29,491 nucleotides of DNA, from NCBI GenBank assembly GCA_964427535.1, contig CAYRVF010000067.1, positions 1 to 29,491 of the forward strand, written 5' to 3'. This stretch comes from CAYRVF01 sp964427535. GTDB taxonomy: Bacteria; Chloroflexota; Ktedonobacteria; Ktedonobacterales; JADMIN01. The translations under genes and the position numbers were made by a program. Each line of letters starts with the position of its first letter. Positions within the stretch are counted from its first letter, which is position 1. A model generated the notes under the pieces. The model was not told the DNA's origin. It saw only the letters and a list, made by a program, of their open reading frames with translations, and did no database searches. This document shows positions 14,414 through 21,909 of this stretch, piece after piece.

Positions 14414-15760
14414 TCAGTTCGTCCAGTCTGCCGACGCGACGTCCCGGTGCGCACCAACCGTGGCGACTCGCGCCATTGCGCGCGGCGGCTGGGTCGCTCT
14501 GCGCGCGCCCAGCGGCACCAGCACCGGAACCGGCACCAGCGCGTGCGAGGAGACCGGCTGACGCACACGCCCAAGCGCCGCCTCATAGACCTCTTCGAGC
14601 GCTTGCGCGGACCGCGTCCATGAGTGATAGCGCTCGACGTAGGCGCGGCCATGGCGCCCAAGGCTCCGCCGCAGCTCGTCGTCACCGAGCACGCGCAGCA
14701 GCATCGCCGCGAAACGGTCGGGCCGGTCCGCCAGCAGGGCATCACGCCCCGGAATGAGGCGGAGCATGCCCACGGCGGCATCACTCGCGACGAGCGGCGT
14801 GCCCATCGCCAGCACCTCTAGCACGTCGTCGCCCGCGCCAATCTCGGTGGGCATGGGGCTGACGGCCACCGCCGCGCCCGCCAGATAGGGCCGCGCGTCG
14901 TCCACGCCCGCCGCCACGCTCACCCGCGGGTCGCGCCCGAGCGCGGGCAAGCGCGAGACCGCGCCGCGCGAGAGCAGTGTGAGCTTCACATCCGGGCGCA
15001 CCGACCACACACGTGGCATCACCTCGCCGAGCAGCCAGTCGATCGCGATGCGTCCGGCGCTCGTCTCCAGTGGGCCGCTGAACACGATGCGATTCAGGTG
15101 ACGGCGGGCGCGCGTGGGGTGGTAGAGATTCAGATCGATGCCGCTGGGCACCACCGTGGGGAGGGTTAGCCCTTCGGGCGCCATCCGCAACGCACGTTCC
15201 GAGCCGAGCAACGCGATGCGCTCGCGCTCCGAAGCGATCAGTACGTGTGGGAATACGGTCAGCAGCTCACGCTCGTAGGCGCGCAGCCGCCGTGTCTCCA
15301 TTCGCGCGAACGCCCGGCTCAGACCGCCAGCGCTATACGCCTCGCGCAGACGCGCCAGACGGCTCGAACAGATGCCAGCATCCCACACCACCGGCAGCGG
15401 CACGGCGCGCACGATCTCGGCGGTGCGCAGCCCTTCGGCGTGGATCAGATCGACGCCACCCCGCGCGATTTCGTCGTAGAGCGCGGTCATCAGGCGTGGC
15501 GCGGCGGCGTACGCGGCTCGCAGTGGCAGCTTTCCCGGCACTGCGGTGACTGCGCGGGCGAGCGCGGCGCGGCGCTCCTCATAGACGGGCACCACGCGGA
15601 CGCCGAGGTCGCGCAGCGCCCCCGCATCGACGAACTCACGCGGGGTGCGGCACAGGCAGACGAGCGAAATCTCGTGCTGCGGCGCCAGCGCGGTCAGAAA
15701 GTTGTACGAGCGCGAGCGCCAGCGCGACGGCGGCGTCGGTGTCACGAACACAAGGCGCAT
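14414..15760 (-). CDS. Glycosyltransferase, family 4 type (GT-B fold)
   Basis: This 448-residue protein has the two-lobed architecture of GT4 enzymes. The N-terminal lobe starts MRLVFVTPTPPSRWRSRSYN, followed by HEISLVCLCRTP and GVDLIHAEGLRTAEIV. The C-terminal lobe has VPSGIDLNLYHP, RIVFSGPLET, VRPDVKLTLLSRG and the donor-binding block VAVSPMPTEIGAGDDVLEVLAMGTPLVASDAAVGML, ending in the helix ALEEVYEAALGR. The last 40 residues are an unstructured extension. The enzyme presumably transfers a sugar from a nucleotide donor to an envelope glycan; donor and acceptor cannot be told. The closest broad resemblance is to exopolysaccharide/PEP-CTERM-associated sugar transferases. The start overlaps the end of the upstream glycosyltransferase gene by 19 bases, with its AGGAGGG inside that gene, so the two are translationally linked. 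Confidence 0.85.
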   Translation of the reverse strand: MRLVFVTPTPPSRWRSRSYNFLTALAPQHEISLVCLCRTPREFVDAGALRDLGVRVVPVYEERRAALARAVTAVPGKLPLRAAYAAAPRLMTALYDEIARGGVDLIHAEGLRTAEIVRAVPLPVVWDAGICSSRLARLREAYSAGGLSRAFARMETRRLRAYERELLTVFPHVLIASERERIALLGSERALRMAPEGLTLPTVVPSGIDLNLYHPTRARRHLNRIVFSGPLETSAGRIAIDWLLGEVMPRVWSVRPDVKLTLLSRGAVSRLPALGRDPRVSVAAGVDDARPYLAGAAVAVSPMPTEIGAGDDVLEVLAMGTPLVASDAAVGMLRLIPGRDALLADRPDRFAAMLLRVLGDDELRRSLGRHGRAYVERYHSWTRSAQALEEVYEAALGRVRQPVSSHALVPVPVLVPLGARRATQPPRAMARVATVGAHRDVASADWTN

Positions 15761-16935
15761 GAATCATCCCTCCTGAGGGCGTGTGCGTAGGCAGCGGAGA
15801 GATCCGCGCGCATACGGGACACAGTAAAACGGTCGCGGGCGAGCGCGCGCCCACGGAGCAACAGATCGCCCATCAGCGTGGCATCGCCGAGCAGTCGGAG
15901 AATAGCGGCAGCGAATCCGGTGGGCGTCTCGGCGGTCAACAGGTGCTCGCCCGGCACGATATCCAGGTTGACGGCGGCAGTGGAGGTCGCGACGACGGGG
16001 ATGCCTGTAGCGAGACCGCGCAGAATTTCGCACTGGGCGGCGAGATCGGTGCCGGGGACGAGCAGCGCCGAGGCCTGGGCGAGCAGTTCATCCACATCGT
16101 CGCCCGGAGCGGCGAGGCGCACGCCCGGCGGGAACGGGAGCCGCGGCGGAGCGCCCGTCCGGTCGTCGGCTACGATGTCGAGCCGGGTGCCTGGCAGCGC
16201 CCGCAACACCGATGGATAGGCGTCGCGCAGACACCATTGTGCCCGCTCGTCGAGGAGCGAGCCGAACGCGAGCAATCGCGACGGCGACGGGTGCCGCGCG
16301 TGCCAGATGTCATCGGCGGCATCCACATCGGTCGCCAGCGGGACAACGTGAACGCTCCACGGCGCGCCGACCGCCGACTCGACCATGCCACGCGCGTGCT
16401 CACTCGAGACGAGGGTCACGCTGGCCGCGCGTGCGGCCTGAGCAAGGCGCTGCCGCTGGAGCCGCGTTCCACGCTCTCGCGGCGGCCAGAATGTGGAGAG
16501 CGACGTTCGCCACTCGTGCGCGCGCAGGTCGAGCACGCGCGGGCGCGCATCCCAGGGCGGCACATACCCGGCCATCGAGAGCGCGCCGACGTGTATGGCA
16601 TCGAACTCGTCGGTCCGCAGCAGGCGCCGTATGAGCTGCCGCATGGCCTCTTCGGGAGCGGGCGCGGGCGGATACATGTCGTTCGGCACCACCCGCGAGG
16701 CACGGACCCATAGACGTGACAGCACCCCGCGCGGACGCTGCACGACCTCCACACGCTCGCAGAACGCCCGCGCGGACGCGAGTCGCGTAGCGGCATCTTC
16801 CTCAGACGCAAAGGCCGCCAGGACAACCTCATGATCACTGGCGAGGGCATGGAGCGCATGCGCCGCGGGCCGCTCGACACCGCACGGAGTTGCCGTGACG
16901 GCCGGAAGTGCATCGGCGAGCCACAAAACGCGCAT
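15742..16935 (-). CDS. Glycosyltransferase, GT4-like, first gene of the pair
   Basis: This 397-residue protein begins MRVLWLADALPAV and has a HEVVLAAFASEEDA strand-helix and FDAIHVGALSMAGYVP in its N-lobe. The C-lobe includes SRLLAFGSLLDERAQ, TRLDIVADDRTG and a donor-site region DVDELLAQASALLVPGTDLAAQCEILRGLATGIPVVATSTAAVNLDIV, which preserves the small/acidic pattern of GT4 enzymes in weakened form. It is a divergent paralogue of the downstream gene: both share the overall plan and N-terminal MRxxxx(A/T)xxxP region. An RBS (GAGGAG) precedes the ATG at 16935. Their coupling suggests successive sugar additions in one pathway, perhaps an exopolysaccharide or glycolipid. The upstream spacer is AT-rich. 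Confidence 0.8.
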   Translation of the reverse strand: MRVLWLADALPAVTATPCGVERPAAHALHALASDHEVVLAAFASEEDAATRLASARAFCERVEVVQRPRGVLSRLWVRASRVVPNDMYPPAPAPEEAMRQLIRRLLRTDEFDAIHVGALSMAGYVPPWDARPRVLDLRAHEWRTSLSTFWPPRERGTRLQRQRLAQAARAASVTLVSSEHARGMVESAVGAPWSVHVVPLATDVDAADDIWHARHPSPSRLLAFGSLLDERAQWCLRDAYPSVLRALPGTRLDIVADDRTGAPPRLPFPPGVRLAAPGDDVDELLAQASALLVPGTDLAAQCEILRGLATGIPVVATSTAAVNLDIVPGEHLLTAETPTGFAAAILRLLGDATLMGDLLLRGRALARDRFTVSRMRADLSAAYAHALRRDDSCALCS

Positions 16936-16984
16936 GTCAGTTGCTCCTCAACGTCTGGATGACGCACGACACGTGTCACATCAC

Positions 16985-17279
16985 CGCGTATTGGTGGGCG
17001 AGAGGTACACGACTCGAAGGATCAGACGAGAGATGATGCGGTGCATGTAACACGGTATCCAAATACTAGTACCATAATACAGTGTTTCATCTCATTGGAT
17101 TTGCGCGCAACACGCGATAATGCCTACGCATTTTGAGGTAGCAAGCGGTATCGCTTAGCATACTATCAGTTAGTACTAGATACAACCGGTATCTTGTTTG
17201 TCATGGCATACTAGCGTTTGTGGCCGGTTTCTGATGAGCTTCGCCAGTACCAACCTCCAGCCGACGAAAGGATGCTCGC
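16985..17279. promoter_or_regulatory. AT-rich divergent regulatory region with several small palindromes
   Basis: This spacer between the glycosyltransferase pair (-) and the SIS gene (+) is much richer in A and T than its surroundings, most clearly at 17040-17215. It contains inverted repeats AAGCG-GTAT-CGCTT and AGATAC-AACCG-GTATCT, the sequence GCATACTA twice, and several ACTAGTA/AGTACTAG-like words. -10-like words occur on both strands (such as GATAAT and TATTAT), but I could not fix a well-spaced promoter. It probably holds divergent promoters and binding sites for a regulator. Confidence 0.5.
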
Positions 17280-18272
17280 ATGGTGGCACACAGGCTGCTA
17301 AGGAAGCAGCGAGTTCGCTACGTGTCTTCGCGCATCCACAGCCGTGGAACGGACTACGTCGGATGGCGCCGCTGGAGGAATTGGCTCATGCATGTGGACG
17401 CCGAGCAGTGGGGCGACAGCGGTGTTGCCGCCGACCTCTTCGCACCTGAGCCGCTGGCCGGGAGCACGCATGTAGAGGAGACACGGCAACTGCTCGGTGG
17501 GCACGTGAGCCAGTACATCGGCGATTCCGGCACGAACACGTCAAGGGAGCCTTCGGATGAGCGGGAGGTGCAGCGCGCGGCGCATCAGGCGTTAGAGCGC
17601 GCGCTGGCGAGCAGCGGACATGGGGGGCAGCGGGAGCGAAACCAAATGAGCGCGCTGTTCCGGGCGCTCGACGGCCTCAAACGTCTCCCACTGGAGCGGT
17701 TGCTCGTGGCGCTCTATCAGGCGCGACAGCAAGGGCGGCACGTATACCTGTTAGGTCTGGGTGATAGCGTCAGCACGGCGAGTTACTTCGCGCGTGACCT
17801 CGCCCGCTATGGCGTGCTGGCGACGCAGCCCGGCCGGGCTAGCTGCGCGAGTCAGGCGGACCTCGACAGCACCGCGAGCATCGGCTCAGTGGCAAGAACT
17901 ACCCGGCTGGGCCTTTTCCCCCGCCGGCTGCCACAACTGCGTACGCGGGACGTGGTGATCGTCATCAGCACGGAATCCCATGCGGAAGACATCTGCCCGC
18001 TGCTGCTAGCCGCGCGGAGGCAGGGCGCGACCACCTTCGCCCTCGTCGGCGGCGCGAACGCGGACCTGGGCGACATATCAGCCCTGGCGGGCGACGTCAT
18101 CGCGATCGGCTGCTCCAGCCCCGAGTACGTCAAGAGCGGGCATCTCTTCGTCGAGCATCTGCTCTGCGCTGCGCTCGAAGACATGCCACACTCTCCCCTC
18201 CGCGACATGACGAGCACGGGCGAGACGACGGGCGTGATGGCCGGCGTGTCGCGAAGCATCGAGCTGGCGTAA
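17280..18272 (+). CDS. SIS-domain protein, degenerate GmhA-like
   Basis: This is a 330-residue protein. The first 120 residues are basic, Ser/Gly-rich and unlike any domain I recognise. From about residue 125 it resembles a sugar isomerase (SIS) domain of the sedoheptulose-7-phosphate isomerase (GmhA) type: RHVYLLGLGDSVSTASYFARDLARYG (about 153-178), RDVVIVISTESHAEDICPLLLAARRQGATTFALVGG, and a final HLFVEHLLCAALED helix. In GmhA the second motif reads HFAAE; here it is YFARD, so positions usually binding metal or acting in catalysis appear changed. It may bind a phosphosugar without isomerising it. The ATG at 17280 follows GAAAGGA; a later in-frame ATG at 17388 would still include the SIS domain. 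It sits between glycosyltransferase genes and murA. Confidence 0.7.
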   Translation: MVAHRLLRKQRVRYVSSRIHSRGTDYVGWRRWRNWLMHVDAEQWGDSGVAADLFAPEPLAGSTHVEETRQLLGGHVSQYIGDSGTNTSREPSDEREVQRAAHQALERALASSGHGGQRERNQMSALFRALDGLKRLPLERLLVALYQARQQGRHVYLLGLGDSVSTASYFARDLARYGVLATQPGRASCASQADLDSTASIGSVARTTRLGLFPRRLPQLRTRDVVIVISTESHAEDICPLLLAARRQGATTFALVGGANADLGDISALAGDVIAIGCSSPEYVKSGHLFVEHLLCAALEDMPHSPLRDMTSTGETTGVMAGVSRSIELA

Positions 18273-18315
18273 GTCCAGCGGCGTCAAAGCTGGCGGCTCC
18301 GCGCCCCGGCGAGCG

Positions 18316-19755
18316 CTACTCCTCCACGCGCTCGATCCGTGCCCCTAACAGGCGGAGCTTCTCGTCGAGATGTTCGTAGCCCCGCTCGATGTGCTCGATG
18401 CCACGGACCGTCGAGGTGCCGGTGGCACATAGCGCCGCCAAGATGTATGAGGCTCCCGCGCGAATATCGGGCATGACGAGCTCAGTCGCGTGCAGCGGCG
18501 TCGGCCCACGTACCACGCAGCTATGCTCGAAATGACGCCCACGGAATCGGCATTGCAGTTCGCCAAGGCATTTCGCGAACAGTCCCGTATCGGCGCCCAT
18601 CGTGTTGAGCTCGTGCGTGTAGCCGAAGCGATCCTCATAGATGGTTTCGTGAATCACCGACATGCCTTGCGCCTGGGTGAGCAGCACGGTGAACGGCTGC
18701 TGCCAGTCCGTCATGAAGCCGGGATGCACATCGGTCTCCAGCGCGATGGAGCGCGGCGGCTCATCCGCCCCGAAGAAGCGGATCGCGTCGTCCTCGACGG
18801 TGAAATCGAGTCCGACACGATAGAGTGTGTTGAGGAAGGTGAGCAGCGTGCCCTGGTCCGCCCCGACCAGCCGCACGTCACCATGAGTGAGGTACGCCGC
18901 GATGGCTAGCGAGACGGCCTCGTTACGGTCGGCGATGACACGATGCTCGGCGCCGTGCAGCCGCTGCACACCCTCGACGACGATGGTGCGATCGACCCGT
19001 TGCTCGATGATCGCGCCCATCTTCTGCAAGAACTTGATGAGGTCGATGATCTCCGGCTCGATAGCGGCGTTTTGGATGATGGTGACGCCGCGCGCGAGCG
19101 TCGCCGCGATGATCAGCGTCTCGGTGGCCATCACGCTGGGGAAGGGCAGCTCAATCGTCGCGCCCTTGAGGCCGTCGGTGCTGAAGTGGTAGAGCCCGTC
19201 CTTCGCCTCAAGGTGCGCGCCCATCTGCTGCAGGCCGTTCAGGTGAAAATTAATCGGCCGCGGCCCAATCCGGTCGCCACCCGGCGCGGGAATCACGGCG
19301 CGGCCGATGCGGTGCAGCAGCGGACCGGTCGTGAGCACGGCGAGGCGGTTCTTGCGTCCCAGGTCGAGCGGCACGACGGTGTTGGTCAGCTCGCGCGTGC
19401 GAATCAGGACGGTATTTTCCTCGGGCCGTTGAATCTCAGTGCCAAGCGCCGTCAGCACGTCCTCGATGATCGTGACATCCCCGAGCTGGCGCGGCACGTT
19501 GCGAACCACGCAGGCATCTTCGGTCAGCAGGGTGGCAACCATTACCTTCGTCGCGGCGTTTTTGGCTCCGCTCAGCGCCACCTCTCCGTGCAGGGGAATG
19601 CCCCCCTCGATGCGGTAGTAGGCAGACAGCGCCTCTTCGGGCACCACTGAGAGGGCAGCCGTCCCGTGGCTCGCGCTCGCGGTCAGCCGTTCCTCCGTCT
19701 GGCCCCGCCCACCATTTCGCCCATTCCGCCGCTTGTCCTGTTGCACGGATCTCAC
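18316..19755 (-). CDS. murA: UDP-N-acetylglucosamine 1-carboxyvinyltransferase with Cys-to-Asp active site
   Basis: MurA transfers enolpyruvate from PEP to UDP-GlcNAc, the first committed step of peptidoglycan synthesis. The core from YYRIEGGIPLHGEV onward has the usual length of about 430 residues, with SGAKNAATKV (the Lys-Asn pair), NRLAVLTTGPLLHRIG, PGGDRIGPRPINFHLNGL, FPSVMATETLIIAATLA, VHPGFMTDWQQPF and YTHELNTMGAD. The catalytic Cys of the GGCxIGxRP loop is Asp (codon at 19273-19275). Known Asp variants remain active but resist fosfomycin. I place the start at GTG 19755, eight bases after GGAGGGG, leaving a basic 45-residue tail before the core; a longer frame to 19887 would begin inside a -35 box. 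An EpsP/AroA identity is excluded by the UDP-GlcNAc motifs. Confidence 0.92.
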   Translation of the reverse strand: MRSVQQDKRRNGRNGGRGQTEERLTASASHGTAALSVVPEEALSAYYRIEGGIPLHGEVALSGAKNAATKVMVATLLTEDACVVRNVPRQLGDVTIIEDVLTALGTEIQRPEENTVLIRTRELTNTVVPLDLGRKNRLAVLTTGPLLHRIGRAVIPAPGGDRIGPRPINFHLNGLQQMGAHLEAKDGLYHFSTDGLKGATIELPFPSVMATETLIIAATLARGVTIIQNAAIEPEIIDLIKFLQKMGAIIEQRVDRTIVVEGVQRLHGAEHRVIADRNEAVSLAIAAYLTHGDVRLVGADQGTLLTFLNTLYRVGLDFTVEDDAIRFFGADEPPRSIALETDVHPGFMTDWQQPFTVLLTQAQGMSVIHETIYEDRFGYTHELNTMGADTGLFAKCLGELQCRFRGRHFEHSCVVRGPTPLHATELVMPDIRAGASYILAALCATGTSTVRGIEHIERGYEHLDEKLRLLGARIERVEE

Positions 19756-19857
19756 TGTTGCGGCCCCTCCATCTTCCGCCAGATAGCCTCCCGCGTTCCG
19801 CCGTCCACCAGCAAGCGGGCCATCGGCACGCCCCCTGCGTCCAGGCGTTTCTCCAGC

Positions 19858-19887
19858 AGGATAAGACGCTTCGTTCCTCGCTGTCAA
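19858..19887 (-). promoter_or_regulatory. Sigma-70-like promoter for murA
   Basis: On the - strand TTGACA (19887-19882) is followed by an 18-base spacer and TATCCT (19863-19858). Transcription would start near 19851, leaving a leader of roughly 95 bases before the GTG at 19755. This placement argues against a murA start at the TTG of 19887, which is part of the -35 box. Confidence 0.65.
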
Positions 19888-19998
19888 AACGCCCGGACCA
19901 ACCGCACGTAGATCGCCGTCCGGTTATTGGCCACTGGGGCTTCGTTCTCCCGCCACCCCTCACAAGGGAGGATGTGGACGAGGAGGGACAAAGGTCCG

Positions 19999-20385
19999 CT
20001 ACGGGTTCTCACGCAGGAAGCCTGCCAATTGCGCCATCTCATCCGCGCTCAGGCGGAAGTCCCCCGCGCCAATGACGCCCTCGACCTGCTCTGGTGTGCG
20101 CCCGCCGACTATCGCGCCCGTGACCGCTGGGTTGGCAAGTGTCCACGCGATGGCGACCTCGCCAGACGAGCGACCATGACGCTGACCGATCTGGCGGAGG
20201 AACTCCACGAGACGCAGGTTGCGCGAGAGCCGCGGCTCGTTGAACTCCTCGTCGCGCTTGCGCCAGTCGTCTTCGGGCATGTTGGCGACGCGCTCGGGCG
20301 TCATCGCGCCGGTCAGCAAGCCGGTGGCCGTCATGTGCAAGCGCGGAGTGCCACCAGCCTCTCGCCGGTAGCACTCCGCGCACTA
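19999..20385 (-). pseudogene. Aldo/keto reductase remnant (C-terminal third)
   Basis: About 113 residues of an aldo/keto reductase C-terminus survive: TGLLTGAMTPERVANMPEDDWR, FLRQIGQRHGRSSGEVAIAWTLANPAVTGAIVGGRTPEQVEGVI and a closing FRLSADEMAQL. The family is normally about 320 residues with its catalytic Tyr/Lys in the missing N-terminal part. Upstream of 20340 the expected family sequence breaks down: a VLPAR-like stretch is in another frame and an in-frame stop lies at 20383-20385. The next gene begins (its 3' end) at 20418, so the first two thirds were deleted. NAD(P)-binding residues may remain, but an active enzyme is not possible. An independent small gene starting at TTG 20340 is unlikely. 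Confidence 0.7.
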
Positions 20386-20417
20386 TGACCGCAAGATAGG
20401 CGCCGGTTCCGCTGGGG

Positions 20418-21245
20418 CTACTTCACGCCCACGCGCACCCGGTAGGTGAAATACCAGGGCACGGCGGCCCCGCCGAGATAGCGCTCCGCGACGCGACGAA
20501 GCTCAGGCACGCCCATCTCCTCCTCGGTGGCCACACCCTCGCGCAGCAGCGTGTGGGTGCTGTTGCTCTGCGCCAGCGCCACCAGCCGGCGCGCGTCACC
20601 GGACTCGACGGAGTGCAGCGCGAACTCGCGCACGAAGCGAAAGTGCCCGCTGGCGCGCAGACGTGCGAGGTGTTCGCTCTTGGGCCATGCATGTCTGCCA
20701 GAGTTGGGGAGTCGCTCGTCGCGCAGCCGCTGGCTGCGCTCGGCGTACACCTCCCAGGCGCGGTCAACTTCCCACAAAATCACTGGCGCCCAGTCGTAGT
20801 CATACGCCGCGAAGACGCCTCCCGGCCGCAGGACGCGCGCCACCTCGGCGAACGTGGGCGCAGGCTCCATCCAGTGCAATGCCTGCGAGACGGTCACGAT
20901 ATCGGCACAGGCGTCGGGCAGGCCGGTATCGAGAGAGCTTCCGGCGCGAAACGAGACGTTCTCCGCCCCGGTTTCCGTCGCGCGGCGCTCGGCACGCCCC
21001 CGCATCTCGTCGTTCGGCTCCACGCCGATCACGCGCTCAGCACGCGCGCTCCAGGCCCACGTCGAGAGGCCCGTACCGCTGCCCAGATCGACGACCAGAC
21101 ACGGACGCGACACCTCCGCGAGCTGAAGCAACACATCGAGCAGCGCGGTTGGCGGCGACGGACGCACCTCGTCGTATGTCGCCGCGACTCCGGTCCACTG
21201 CTGGATGTTGGTTTGGTTCACCTCGGGTGTGCGTCGTTCTGCCAT
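20418..21245 (-). CDS. Class I SAM-dependent methyltransferase
   Basis: This 275-residue protein has a standard Rossmann-type methyltransferase domain. Motif I is CLVVDLGSGTGLSTW (about 49-63), followed by the acidic loop ERVIGVEPNDEMRGRAERRA, ENVSFRAGSSLDTGLPDACADIVTVSQALHWMEP and the post-motif VARVLRPGGVFAAYDYDW. This pattern fits the ubiE/Methyltransf_11 group that includes many small-molecule methyltransferases. The C-terminal 110 residues (YAERSQRLRDERLPNSG, then FALHSVESGDARRLVALAQS) may form a substrate lid. The acceptor is unknown. The ATG at 21245 is preceded by GGAGGG. It stands alone; downstream is the aldo/keto reductase remnant. Confidence 0.85.
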   Translation of the reverse strand: MAERRTPEVNQTNIQQWTGVAATYDEVRPSPPTALLDVLLQLAEVSRPCLVVDLGSGTGLSTWAWSARAERVIGVEPNDEMRGRAERRATETGAENVSFRAGSSLDTGLPDACADIVTVSQALHWMEPAPTFAEVARVLRPGGVFAAYDYDWAPVILWEVDRAWEVYAERSQRLRDERLPNSGRHAWPKSEHLARLRASGHFRFVREFALHSVESGDARRLVALAQSNSTHTLLREGVATEEEMGVPELRRVAERYLGGAAVPWYFTYRVRVGVK

Positions 21246-21491
21246 CGGTCCCTCCAGCGCTGCCGTCGCGACTGTCGTCGTCGCGCTCGTGCGTCTCTCG
21301 CGCCCTGCACTGTATCACCGGCCGTGCGCGTGCGGCACACGCGGCCGTCTTGTCGGCGCGAGGCAGAGGACGTGAACTGGGAGACAGCTGCCCTACCAGA
21401 GGGTGGACAAGCAATCCAGTCTTCGCATCGTATCCCGCTTGCCATGCGGCACGGTCCGCGTGGACGGCTACGCCGCACTCGCGGATCGGCC

Positions 21492-21520
21492 TTGACACGT
21501 GCATGCGGATGGGATATACT
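21492..21520 (+). promoter_or_regulatory. Near-consensus sigma-70 promoter of the initiator tRNA gene
   Basis: TTGACA (21492-21497), exactly 17 bases, then TATACT (21515-21520). The predicted start is a few bases before the mature tRNA 5' end at 21532. This is the strongest promoter in the window. Confidence 0.9.
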
Positions 21521-21531
21521 CGTTACTGCGA

Positions 21532-21607
21532 CGCGGGGTAGAGCAGTGGTTAGCTCGTCGGGCTCATAACCCGGAGGTCGGCGGTTCGAATCCGTCCCCC
21601 GCTACCA
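21532..21607 (+). tRNA. Initiator tRNA-fMet (CAU)
   Basis: This 76-base tRNA includes an encoded CCA end. The anticodon CAU is at 21565-21567. It has initiator hallmarks: no Watson-Crick pair at 1-72 (C1 opposite U72), three consecutive G:C pairs at the foot of the anticodon stem (GGG/CCC), and an A11:U24 pair in the D stem GAGC/GCUC. The T arm is GGCGG-TTCGAAT-CCGTC. It has its own promoter and terminator. Confidence 0.95.
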
Positions 21608-21610
21608 AGA

Positions 21611-21641
21611 CGCCCCCAAGGTATACCTGGGGGCGATTTTT
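21611..21641 (+). terminator. Rho-independent terminator of the initiator tRNA gene
   Basis: CGCCCCC (21611-21617) pairs with GGGGGCG (21629-21635), continued by AGGT/ACCT with one bulged A, then ATTTTT. It starts four bases after the tRNA CCA end. Confidence 0.9.
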
Positions 21642-21643
21642 AT

Positions 21644-21716
21644 GGCGGCGTAGCTCATATGTAGAGCGGGCGACTCGTAAGCGGGCTCACCGCCCGGCTG
21701 ACCCACGCACGCCGCT
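21644..21716 (+). pseudogene. Degenerate tRNA-like sequence
   Basis: The first 14 bases, GGCGGCGTAGCTCA, equal the 5' end of the CAU tRNA at 27776, and the D arm (GCTC...GAGC) is intact. The anticodon-loop region reads CTCGTAA instead of CTCATAA, but its flanks do not pair. The T arm with its TTCGAAT loop is lost. A short CGCCGCT (21710-21716) still complements the 5' end, but TTCC replaces ACCA. It is therefore a tRNA remnant and not a functional gene. Confidence 0.6.
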
Positions 21717-21909
21717 TTCCGCCCCGATTCCCGCCAGACAGGCAAAGTTTCACCGGAGCGATTTGCCCGGTCTTCTCCTGGGTCCACTGCGATACGGGCA
21801 TCACCTGCCTGTTGTTGCCGGGTGTCCGTAGGTCGAGGTCTGTGCTCGGTGTGGGCCGTAGTGTCGGCGGTAACCAACAGGTTGATACCCTCGCGGCGGC
21901 GGCCTATCG

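Noticed and set aside
15781..16713. 310-codon open frame on the + strand
   Set aside because: It mirrors the glycosyltransferase gene on the other strand and shows the Arg/Gly/Glu composition of high-GC antisense frames.
20553..21569. 338-codon open frame on the + strand
   Set aside because: It is antisense to the SAM methyltransferase and even runs into the initiator tRNA gene.
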